A stretch of 10,982 nucleotides of DNA, from NCBI GenBank assembly GCA_015232735.1, contig JADFZC010000057.1:1-10982 (forward strand). The letters run 5' to 3'. The DNA is from Oligoflexales bacterium. Lineage in GTDB: Bacteria > Bdellovibrionota > Oligoflexia > Oligoflexales > Oligoflexaceae. The notes under the pieces were generated by a model. It did not search any database and was not told where the DNA came from. It saw only the letters and a list, made by a program, of their open reading frames with translations. The position numbers and the translations under genes are program-made. Positions 1-7,266 of this stretch are shown here, in pieces; position 1 is the stretch's first letter, and each line of letters opens with the position of its first letter.

Positions 1-204
1 ATAAATATCAATGATTTCAAAAAAATATTGCTGCCCTGAAATGGTGCGATTTTTGCATGTTCCACATCTGAATTGATACCTGCTTATATGTTTATTGATT
101 TTCGGATTTTGAAAAATCATCCTGTGGCGGCAATGAAAAGGCTACGAAATAAGGTCATTTTCAGGATCGAAAAAGCCTCCTGATTTTTATTGAAGAGGAG
201 ATCG

Positions 205-234
205 ATGTTTTACGATGGGAGACAGCAAAAGTGA
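205..234 (+). promoter_or_regulatory. Possible nine-codon leader frame coupled to the protease gene
   Basis: A strong Shine-Dalgarno-like GAGGAG (195-200) sits four bases before an ATG at 205. That frame encodes only MFYDGRQQK and stops at TGA 232-234. The stop overlaps the GTG start (231) of the downstream lipoprotein as GTGA, a typical arrangement for translational coupling. The GTG also has its own weaker GGGAGA (217-222), so the leader is not strictly needed. Whether it is translated is inference; chance is possible because the frame is so short. Confidence 0.35.
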
Positions 235-1337
235 AAAAGAGCTGCGATAACCGCGCATATCGGATTTGCCTTTTATTTTTGTTTTTTGTTTTGCCTGCCG
301 GCTGCAAGCAGAAAAGCGGGAATTTCAACTTCTCAAACCTGAATTACCTTCAAAACAAAAGCTATGACTGTGTCCTGCCAACAGAAGACAGAAGAAATTT
401 TATAGAATCCTCTATCCCAAAAGGGTTCATCCGGGGATATTCACAAGAGGAGACTTCCACGATCATCGACAGGATGGCGGTTTTGCCAAACAAGGACCTG
501 GGCCATCTCGCAGCCAGTTTTGACAACAGGGTGTTTAAGGGTATATCTCCCCAAAATTATTGGCAAAATGGTGTCCTAGGGCTCACGACCCTTCAACCTG
601 GCGAAACCTGGTCGGGGACTAAAGGCTATGTGGCAACTAAAATTACCACGGCTCCGGAATCTGGAGGTTCCGCCGTACAGCACGAAATCGGTCATGCTGT
701 GGAGATACTTGGAAGAGAAAGAGCTGCACAGCAGAAAATGGATTTTTCCCAGTCGCTTAAAATGATGCTGAGCGAGTTCAACAGCAAGGACAGCTTGCTC
801 CGTGAATATGCAAAGAGCGACGAGAGCGAGGCCTGGGCCGAGTCATATGCGAATTATTACTGTTCAAAGGAATCACATGATTTTATTAAAAACAATTTGC
901 CGGAGACATATGCTTTTCTAGGCAAGGTACTGTTTCAGCCTTTTTGGGAACAAAGGAACAACAATGATACAGCGGCCGCCTCCGAATTTCAGAATGCCAG
1001 GTCTCTTCTTAAAGGTACTGGAGCGCGGCTTACAGATTCAATCATGGTGGCTGTGATGGAGTCGGAGGACAATCCGGACAGGATCAACATCAGTTTTTCA
1101 ACAGAAGGTGAGATAAGAAAGATCAAGATTTGCACTCAGGATTCTGAAATCTGTGCAAAGAAAAAATCTCTTGATGACAACAATTATCTGTCAGCGATTC
1201 AAAGGAACGATGATCGGAATTTTTATAGTGTGCTGGATGTAGGCAAGACAACGCTTCAAAACGGATGGACGTTGCTCGGCTACTCCCAGGACGGGCGGCT
1301 TTTAGACCTGCGCAGAATAAGAATCATTGAGTGGTGA
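231..1337 (+). CDS. Putative zinc metallopeptidase lipoprotein, anthrax-lethal-factor-like (ATLF/M34) type
   Basis: The 368-residue product has a lipoprotein-type signal peptide: basic start, hydrophobic residues 12-23 and a lipobox ending LPAGC, with Cys25 as the lipidation site. The proline at -3 makes the lipobox slightly atypical. The motif HEIGH at residues 151-155 is a zincin HExxH site: His151 and His155 would bind zinc and Glu152 would be the catalytic base. About 45-50 residues later comes ESEAWAESYANYY (198-210), which matches the acidic third-ligand helix of the ATLF/Pro-Pro endopeptidase group; Glu204 is the likely third ligand. Residues from about 270 to the end look like a separate beta-rich domain that I do not recognise. 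The start is GTG at 231, with GGGAGA eight bases upstream; no better in-frame start lies upstream. A small lipoprotein gene follows 58 bases downstream. The protein should be membrane-anchored and face the periplasm or exterior. The substrate is unknown. The protease call is fairly sure, the family less so. Confidence 0.75.
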   Translation: MKKSCDNRAYRICLLFLFFVLPAGCKQKSGNFNFSNLNYLQNKSYDCVLPTEDRRNFIESSIPKGFIRGYSQEETSTIIDRMAVLPNKDLGHLAASFDNRVFKGISPQNYWQNGVLGLTTLQPGETWSGTKGYVATKITTAPESGGSAVQHEIGHAVEILGRERAAQQKMDFSQSLKMMLSEFNSKDSLLREYAKSDESEAWAESYANYYCSKESHDFIKNNLPETYAFLGKVLFQPFWEQRNNNDTAAASEFQNARSLLKGTGARLTDSIMVAVMESEDNPDRINISFSTEGEIRKIKICTQDSEICAKKKSLDDNNYLSAIQRNDDRNFYSVLDVGKTTLQNGWTLLGYSQDGRLLDLRRIRIIEW

Positions 1338-1395
1338 TCCATGCAAACTTAATTTTGGTTATTTCGATTTTTTTACACAGCCTACGGGGGTTAGT

Positions 1396-1617
1396 ATGAG
1401 TTATAAAATTAAATTTCTGGTTCTGCCGATCCTGGCAGCCATATCGTTTTCCTGTGAAAAAAAGAAGACCGCAAACGAGCTTATGGATAATGCCGATCAG
1501 AAAACCAGCTCGGATGTTATGAGCCAGGTCAAGTCAGGGTCTCAGTCGTTATTTGGCGACTGGGATGGCAAAAGTGACCTGCCCGGAGTCAAATGGAGAA
1601 TTCAAAGCCTGAAATAG
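1396..1617 (+). CDS. Small lipoprotein of unknown function
   Basis: The product is 73 residues if translation starts at ATG 1396, which has a GGGGG run (1386-1390) five bases upstream. The frame is open back to a TTG at 1327, but that start overlaps the previous gene, lacks a ribosome site and would bury the signal peptide, so I prefer the ATG. Residues 5-19 are hydrophobic and are followed by Cys20 in ISFSC, a plausible though weak lipobox, then a run of charge (EKKK). The mature part is about 54 residues, polar, with no recognisable domain; its end contains GDWDGKSDLPGVKW. It follows the putative metalloprotease closely on the same strand and is probably co-transcribed. It could be a partner or substrate of that enzyme, but nothing in the sequence proves this. 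Confidence 0.6.
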   Translation: MSYKIKFLVLPILAAISFSCEKKKTANELMDNADQKTSSDVMSQVKSGSQSLFGDWDGKSDLPGVKWRIQSLK

Positions 1618-1776
1618 CCTCAGTCAGCCTGCTTTTTCAGTGTAAATTTTACCGATGAAAAACAATATTCCACTATCACGCCACACAAAAAAATGATAAG
1701 GGTGTTCTCAAAAGCTCTGATGAAGTTTTTTTTTATTTGTTGAAGACTTACATGAAAATTAGTTTGGGTGGATACC

Positions 1777-4700
1777 ATGACATTTAGGATAGAAGATCAT
1801 CCCGTGTTGGATTTTGAGGGGGGAAAGCGAAAGGTTGGATTCATTTTCAATGGAAAGGAACTCACAGGATATGAGGGTGAGCCGATCATTGTGGCGTTGA
1901 GGGCGAACGGTGTAATAAAATTGAAGGAGGGCTCGAAGCATCACACGCCATATGGACCGTTCTGCATGCAGGGCCGGTGCTGCTCTTGCATGATGAATGT
2001 GAACAGCAAGCCCAATGTTATGACCTGCGTTGCCATGCTTGAGGAAGGGGACGTTGTTAAATATATGGGTGACGATCTTGATGTAGAGGTGTTCAAGCGG
2101 CTCCCGGCGAAACGTATAGACATCTCCCCTTCGCATCTGAATCAGCCTCATCCGGTTTGCGATCTGGCAATCATAGGTGCCGGGCCTGCCGGTATGGAGG
2201 CAGCCATCGTGGCAAGCCAGGCAGGCGTGAGGAGTATTGTCCTTTTTGACGATAAGGATTATCTTGGCGGACAGCTTCGTCTTCAAACCCACACTTTTTT
2301 TGGAAACCAGCAGCTTGGCGCGAGTATCAGAGGTTATGAAATTGCCAATCAGATGCAAAGAGAGATTGAAAAATCCGGCATAGATGTCAGGCTTGGCAGC
2401 ACCGTAATAGGGCTGTATCCGCAAAACCTCATTGGATTCAGGGACCAGGACAAGCTCAATTTTGTTATGGCCAAAAAAATAATCTGCGCCACAGGGGCAA
2501 GCGAAAAATTCCTTCATTTTGAAGGCAACTGTCTGCCCGGAGTGATGGGAGCGGGCGGAGCGCAGACATTCATGAACATACACGGGGTAAAACCCGGAAA
2601 GAAAGTTCTGATAGTTGGAGGGGGAAATATCGGTGTTATATTGGCCTATCAGCTTGTTCAAGCCGGTATTGAAGTTGCGTGCATAATTGAGGCGTCTTCA
2701 AAAATGGGCGCATATGAGGTACACGTCAATAAGGCGATGGCGCTTGGAATTCCCGTCCATACGAGACACACTATTGTCAAGGCTCACGGCAAAGACTGCG
2801 TGGAAGGTGCCACCATTGTAAAACTCGATGAAAATTGGGAATATATAAAGGGAACTGAAACATATCTCGAAGTCGATACCATCTGCCTGGCAGTGGGACT
2901 TAATCCTTTGAACGAGCTTCTCTGGCAGGCCGGCTGTGAATTTGAGTATTCGGATGAAATCGGTGAGGTGCCTATTTTTGACAAATATCGTCAGACCTCC
3001 AATCCTTCCATTTTTATTGCGGGTGATTGCGCTGTGATCGGCGAGGCATCGATCGCGAGGCTGGAAGGCAGGATTGCGGGGCTGAAGGCTTCGCTCGATA
3101 TCGGATGTCCGCATCCTTCGTTTAACAGCATGATCGATGAGGCATTTCATCTTCTGGACGAGATTCAGTCAGGATCATTTGGGGGCAGGCTCGGCCTGGG
3201 AAAATCGAAAATAACCGGAGGCATTCCAAAAGGAACTTTTGAATCCAAGGAATATTGCCAGGGTCTGGGTTCCCAAGAGTTCAGCGGCGATGAGAAGAAA
3301 GTCATCTTGAAATGCCGTGAGGAAATCCCGTGCAATCCCTGTGAGGCTTCATGCAAGCATGGAGCGATTGTTATCGGTGAAAGCTTGAACCAGCAACCCG
3401 ACGTCCATAACGAAAATTGCAGGGGATGCGGCCTGTGTCTTACAGCCTGTCCAGGAAGAGCCATACGCCTTGTGAAGTATAATCATGACGGTATGTATTC
3501 GGCCATAACAATTCCATATGAGTTTCATCCTTATCCTGAAGTGGGTGAGGAGATCGATGTTGTTGGCGACGATCATAAGATAATCACAAGAGGAAGGATT
3601 TTAAATGTAAGGATACCAAAGAAGAAGACAGGGTGTGGAACCGTCACTTTCACGGTTCTGAAGGAATATGCCTTTGATTCCGTGGCAGTCTCGCTTCGAA
3701 GGGAGCATAAGAAGCCTTGTGAACCAAAGCCGGCCGATTTGAATGACTCTTCCCACGCAAATTCAGCTGGTGATTTTGTCTGCAGGTGTGAAGAGGTCAC
3801 CTATGATGACATCCTTAAACTTATAAAGTCGGGTTACACGACCATTAACGAGATAAAAAGGATCAAGCGGGTCGGAATGGGGCAGTGCAGGGGACTGAGC
3901 TGTCTGAGTGTAATTGAAGGGATTCTTAAGAGGGAGGCTTCATATACTCCTCAAAAACTTCTTGATATAAAAAAGAGAAGACGAAGCATATTCAGACCTC
4001 CGCTCAAGAGAATAACCCTTGGCGAGGCTGCCAAACTCAAATTCTCAAGGGAGGAGATTCAACTTTTCGAGGGAATTGAGCATGTCAGAACGATTCCGCA
4101 GGAGATCGTCAACACCTATATCCCGGATCATCATAAAGAAAAAGAGAGGGAACAGGCCAAGATTGTCATTATCGGCGGCGGCATAACCGGAGTTATGACA
4201 GCCTTTTGGCTTGCCAGGCTCGGCGAGTCAGACATCGTGGTTCTGGAAAGCAATTTCCTTTCATCAGGTCAGACGGGCGCCTGTCTTGGCGGAATCAGGA
4301 CGGGCTTTAATTCGGCAAACAAGGTGGCAAGGGCCATGAAGGGACTTGAGGTTTATCGGGATGCGAAAAATCTGATTGGAGAGGACGTCGGGTGGCATCA
4401 GGGGGGATACGTATATCTTTCTTTCGATGAAAAACAGGATCATATGTTCCAGCAAAGCGCGAAAATCTGGGATGAGGCGCATGTAAAGTATACCTATACG
4501 ACAGATAAGAACATTTTCAATAAATATCTTGTGGGTGTCGATGCGTCCAGGGTTCTGTCTCTTGTTCATTTTCCAGAAGCCGGCGGGGCAAATCCATTTA
4601 AAGCCGTGTACGCCTTTGCGGAGAATGCAAAGAAAATGGGGGTTAGATTTTTTACCTCAAGCGAGGTTGTAAAGATAAGATTGTCGGGGGACCGGGTAAA

Positions 4701-5322
4701 GGGAGTAATCGTACATGACAAGGAGAAAAATACATATCGGGGAATCAACTGTGAACACCTTATCTCGTGTGCAGGAACTTCGAGTGTAAGAGTCGCAAAG
4801 ATGGCAGGAATCGACCTTGGAAACCAGGTATGGATAGAGAGGCACGGTGCCTTCATCACAGAGAAAATGCCGCTTTGGCTTGATCCCCTGGTGGTTTCAT
4901 ATCATTCCGATCTTTCCGGGTATTGGCAGCAGAAGAGAATGGAAGAGAATGTAAAAGAGGGCGAGATTGTCGCATGCTACAGCGCTGACAAGGTCATTAA
5001 GGGGTTCAATACACATTCCTATATCTACTTTCTTGCCAGAATGGCCAAGGCGATGCTTCTTTGTCAGCCGGGAATGGCCGATGTGGGAATCATAAGGAAT
5101 TTTGCGGAACATTATGTCGGAAGGGAGTCCGGAGTTCCGATAATAGGTGAGACTCCGGTTAAAGGATTTTGGCTGAATATGGCTAAGAAAGGTCATGGTT
5201 TTATGTGCGCCCCAGGTGACGGTTACGCGCTTGCAAAGTCATTGATCGAAGGAAGACGCCATGAGTGGATAACTGAGTGCACTATTGAAGAGGACCCATC
5301 TGTAAAAGAGACCATGAAATAA
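1777..5322 (+). CDS. Fused HcnABC-like multi-cofactor FAD/iron-sulfur amine or amino-acid dehydrogenase
   Basis: This 1181-residue protein is a chain of redox modules (numbered from ATG 1777). Residues 20-100 are a [2Fe-2S] domain of HcnA/SoxA type with Cys63, Cys68, Cys71 and Cys84. Residues 130-445 form an HcnB-like pyridine-nucleotide-disulfide-type flavoprotein with dinucleotide motifs GAGPAG (134-139) and GGGNIG (281-286) and a late FIAGD. Residues 513-558 hold a ferredoxin-like region: Cys513/519/522/526, then Cys548/551/554/558 in CxxCxxCxxxCP order. A short beta-rich stretch (about 585-640) follows, then a BFD-type [2Fe-2S] domain with Cys669, Cys671, Cys704 and Cys709. From 795 to the end is a DAO-fold flavoprotein (HcnC/sarcosine oxidase beta-like) with GGGITG at 800-805 and Glu824 for the FAD ribose. 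Relatives oxidise glycine, sarcosine, opines, proline or hydroxyproline; the substrate here cannot be read from sequence. GTG 1768 is an alternative start, but GGGTGG (1766-1771) fits the ATG. No signal peptide, so probably cytoplasmic. It stands alone, with gaps of about 160 bases on both sides. Confidence 0.85.
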   Translation: MTFRIEDHPVLDFEGGKRKVGFIFNGKELTGYEGEPIIVALRANGVIKLKEGSKHHTPYGPFCMQGRCCSCMMNVNSKPNVMTCVAMLEEGDVVKYMGDDLDVEVFKRLPAKRIDISPSHLNQPHPVCDLAIIGAGPAGMEAAIVASQAGVRSIVLFDDKDYLGGQLRLQTHTFFGNQQLGASIRGYEIANQMQREIEKSGIDVRLGSTVIGLYPQNLIGFRDQDKLNFVMAKKIICATGASEKFLHFEGNCLPGVMGAGGAQTFMNIHGVKPGKKVLIVGGGNIGVILAYQLVQAGIEVACIIEASSKMGAYEVHVNKAMALGIPVHTRHTIVKAHGKDCVEGATIVKLDENWEYIKGTETYLEVDTICLAVGLNPLNELLWQAGCEFEYSDEIGEVPIFDKYRQTSNPSIFIAGDCAVIGEASIARLEGRIAGLKASLDIGCPHPSFNSMIDEAFHLLDEIQSGSFGGRLGLGKSKITGGIPKGTFESKEYCQGLGSQEFSGDEKKVILKCREEIPCNPCEASCKHGAIVIGESLNQQPDVHNENCRGCGLCLTACPGRAIRLVKYNHDGMYSAITIPYEFHPYPEVGEEIDVVGDDHKIITRGRILNVRIPKKKTGCGTVTFTVLKEYAFDSVAVSLRREHKKPCEPKPADLNDSSHANSAGDFVCRCEEVTYDDILKLIKSGYTTINEIKRIKRVGMGQCRGLSCLSVIEGILKREASYTPQKLLDIKKRRRSIFRPPLKRITLGEAAKLKFSREEIQLFEGIEHVRTIPQEIVNTYIPDHHKEKEREQAKIVIIGGGITGVMTAFWLARLGESDIVVLESNFLSSGQTGACLGGIRTGFNSANKVARAMKGLEVYRDAKNLIGEDVGWHQGGYVYLSFDEKQDHMFQQSAKIWDEAHVKYTYTTDKNIFNKYLVGVDASRVLSLVHFPEAGGANPFKAVYAFAENAKKMGVRFFTSSEVVKIRLSGDRVKGVIVHDKEKNTYRGINCEHLISCAGTSSVRVAKMAGIDLGNQVWIERHGAFITEKMPLWLDPLVVSYHSDLSGYWQQKRMEENVKEGEIVACYSADKVIKGFNTHSYIYFLARMAKAMLLCQPGMADVGIIRNFAEHYVGRESGVPIIGETPVKGFWLNMAKKGHGFMCAPGDGYALAKSLIEGRRHEWITECTIEEDPSVKETMK

Positions 5323-5481
5323 AACAGTTTTTTTAATCCTTTGATCTTTTATATATTAACCTTGGTGAATTTTATCCGATAGACGATAGACGGGTCTCTT
5401 GCTGCCTTTTGTCAAAGGAGGGCAGTATCAGCTGTTTTATTGACTAAAATATTGTCTTATGCGCGGCGAGGTATCAAGCTT

Positions 5482-6873
5482 ATGGACAATGTGGCAAGAA
5501 AACTTGAACAGGATAATATTATCGGCACTAACTTCAAAGGATACAGGTTTGTTGATTGTATACGTGAAAGACCTTTTGCTAAAGCCTACAAGGCAAATCA
5601 TGTTGATTTTGAACACGATGTCGCGGTAATAATTGTTTTTAACCCCATTTTATCTGAATATCCGGTTTTTATCAGCGATATCGTCAAGGAAGTCAAAAGG
5701 GATGAGATATTTCGAATAGAGGGAACGCTGAAATTTAGCGAGGGTAAAGCCGAGATAAGAAGTATCTGCCTTGTTCTTGATAATATGACTGATGAAGCCC
5801 TTGACAGGTTTCTTGAAAAATCCGAGGCGCATATTTCCGAATTCGGAAACATAGAGTGTAATCCATCGATGTCGATATGTTCGCCTTTGTTCGGTTCGGA
5901 CACAATAGTATCGCCGGTTATTTCAAGGGGGCCCGAGCATCTTTCCCGTGAGGCGCTTCTCCCTTCGAACATGCCGGAGAGAATTGGGATGTCCTTAAAC
6001 AAAAAGACAAGATCTCTTTTTTTTATTATTCCGGCGATTGTTCTGATTGCCGGGATGATCCCTTTATACAACCATTATAAGACATCAAGAACCGTAAGAA
6101 GTTTGAGTGCTGCCAGGGAATATATGGAAATGCAAGATTACAGGGCGGGGGTGGAAATATACAAAAGAGCGGCTGAAAGGGGCAGTGCCGAGGCGCAAAA
6201 TATGCTGGGCCTGATATACGGAGGAGGAATGGGAGTTGAAAAGGATGTTCAAAGGGCTTTTTATTGGTATCAAAAGGCTGCTGAAAGCGGCATCGCGGAA
6301 TCGCAGTACAATCTGGGAATGATTTATTTTAAGGGCGAGACTGGGGTCCCTGATTTTGAGAAGGCCTTATACTGGTATCAGAAGGCTGCCGAGCAGGGAA
6401 ACGCAAAGGCCCAGTTCAATCTGGGCTATATGCATGATTCAGGCAAGGGAGTCAAAATGGATCTTGATAAAGCCTTTTACTGGTATCAGAAGGCTGCCGA
6501 CAGGGGATTTGCCCCTGCACAGCTGAATTTGGGAAATCTGTTTGTGGAAGGTGCTGGTACGGTTAAAAGCGATGAAAGAGCGCTATTCTGGTATAAAAAA
6601 GCGGCAGACCAGGGAGTCGTGAAAGCCGCCTCGAATGTTGGAATAATGCACATGAGAGGGACTGGGACTGAGCGAAACTATGACAAGGCATTTTACTGGT
6701 TTCAGAAGGCCGCTGAAGGTGAGGATGCGGTTTCGGAATATTTTTTGGGAGTCATGTACTTGAATGGTCTTGGAGTTACCTATGATGAGACAAAGGGAAA
6801 GGAGTGGCTGCGGAAGGCGGCCGGCCATGGTGATATGAAAGCCAAAGCCCTGTTGAAATCTCTTGGACAGTAA
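5482..6873 (+). CDS. Membrane protein: degenerate kinase N-lobe, one transmembrane helix, six Sel1 repeats
   Basis: The product is 463 residues from ATG 5482. Residues 14-112 resemble the small lobe of a bacterial Ser/Thr kinase: IGTNFKGYR (14-22) fits strand 1, RPFAKAYKANH (30-40) the glycine-loop/strand 2 region, and VAVIIV (47-52) strand 3. A helix and a strand 4/5-hinge-like piece with SICLVLDNMTDEALDRFL follow. The glycine-rich loop is lost, the VAxK lysine is absent, and there is no C-lobe (no HRD or DFG), so it cannot be an active kinase. A polar linker leads to a membrane helix (about 178-198) preceded by NKKTR. Six 36-residue Sel1 repeats follow (about 235-450), each ending in WYQKAAE-like residues, with partial repeats at both ends. 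Sel1 arrays bind partner proteins. The frame is open to TTG 5440, but AGGAGG at 5416-5421 is 18 bases from it; the ATG has GAGG (5468-5471) ten bases upstream. The N-terminus is probably cytoplasmic and the repeats periplasmic; flanking charges make topology uncertain. Confidence 0.8.
   Translation: MDNVARKLEQDNIIGTNFKGYRFVDCIRERPFAKAYKANHVDFEHDVAVIIVFNPILSEYPVFISDIVKEVKRDEIFRIEGTLKFSEGKAEIRSICLVLDNMTDEALDRFLEKSEAHISEFGNIECNPSMSICSPLFGSDTIVSPVISRGPEHLSREALLPSNMPERIGMSLNKKTRSLFFIIPAIVLIAGMIPLYNHYKTSRTVRSLSAAREYMEMQDYRAGVEIYKRAAERGSAEAQNMLGLIYGGGMGVEKDVQRAFYWYQKAAESGIAESQYNLGMIYFKGETGVPDFEKALYWYQKAAEQGNAKAQFNLGYMHDSGKGVKMDLDKAFYWYQKAADRGFAPAQLNLGNLFVEGAGTVKSDERALFWYKKAADQGVVKAASNVGIMHMRGTGTERNYDKAFYWFQKAAEGEDAVSEYFLGVMYLNGLGVTYDETKGKEWLRKAAGHGDMKAKALLKSLGQ
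6263..6500 (+). repeat. Near-identical 108-bp-spaced DNA repeats inside the Sel1 array
   Basis: The segment starting ACTGGTATCAGAAGGCTGCC occurs at 6371 and again at 6479, exactly 108 bases (36 codons) apart. A near match with three substitutions starts at 6263, another 108 bases upstream. They encode the YWYQKAAE-like end of successive Sel1 repeats. Conservation at codon level suggests recent duplication or gene-conversion exchange among these repeats; the other copies (near 6587, 6695 and 6803) have diverged more. Confidence 0.75.
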
Positions 6874-7266
6874 ACGCCTCAGTTCACACCTATTTCAAAA
6901 TCCCAGCCATTAGAAATAATTATTATCAATAATGTAGTATTTTGATCGCAACTGTCAGCGTGTCTTCTTTGACGATATCGGTAATTTTTCGGTATTATAA
7001 GAGGTTGGAGGACAGTCTTTCAAAAAGTAAAAGATGAGTGAGTTTTAATTGCACAAATAAGATCGTCTCACAATTGTCTCATAGTTTCGATGAAATAGAC
7101 ATCACGGCACATATTTTCCCTTAAAAATTGGGATCAAATCTTCAAATATATATTTTAAATCTGTTTGTTATTGAAAAATTGATAATCCGGTATATTTTTT
7201 GCAATCCATTTCTTTGAACCAACCTTTTATTTGCGTTAAACAATTACAGATGAGGAGCGACATTTT
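6874..7266. other. AT-rich intergenic region with no gene
   Basis: These 393 bases hold no convincing coding frame on either strand and no strong terminator hairpin. A short all-AT stem (ATTATT/AATAAT, 6919-6933) and two direct copies of GTCTCA (7064-7069 and 7076-7081) are visible. The last 120 bases before the next gene are very AT-rich and could hold its promoter: TTGAAA at 7171 and TATATT at 7191 are present but only 14 bases apart, so I make no firm call. A clear ribosome site, GAGGAG (7252-7257), ends the region nine bases before ATG 7267. Confidence 0.5.

Noticed and set aside
1759..2661. A 300-codon open frame on the minus strand opposite the redox enzyme
   Set aside because: It lies fully antisense to a gene with clear domains and motifs, and its translation shows no recognisable family or signal peptide.
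2698..3150. A 150-codon minus-strand open frame
   Set aside because: Antisense to the second flavoprotein segment of the fusion enzyme; no recognisable protein features.
1777..5322. Naming the enzyme hydrogen cyanide synthase (hcnABC)
   Set aside because: The modules are shared with sarcosine, opine and proline dehydrogenases. Nothing visible fixes glycine as substrate, and the extra ferredoxin region is not part of classical HcnABC.
5379..5392. Tandem GATAGAC repeated twice
   Set aside because: Two seven-base copies with no palindromy or promoter alignment; too little to call an operator.
5743..5865. OB-fold nucleic-acid-binding domain in the Sel1 protein
   Set aside because: FRIEGTLKFSEGKAEIRS looks superficially like an OB strand pair, but the preceding residues fit a kinase small lobe and this stretch then fits its later strands.
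5598..6071. A 157-codon minus-strand open frame
   Set aside because: Antisense to the kinase-like and linker part of the Sel1 protein; a shadow of that coding sequence.
6919..6933. AT-only stem ATTATT/AATAAT
   Set aside because: Six A-T pairs in an AT-rich gap are expected by chance and would be thermodynamically weak.
7171..7196. Promoter with TTGAAA and TATATT before the Ser-rich lipoprotein gene
   Set aside because: The spacer is 14 bases, shorter than sigma-70 promoters accept, and the region is AT-rich enough to give such boxes by chance.
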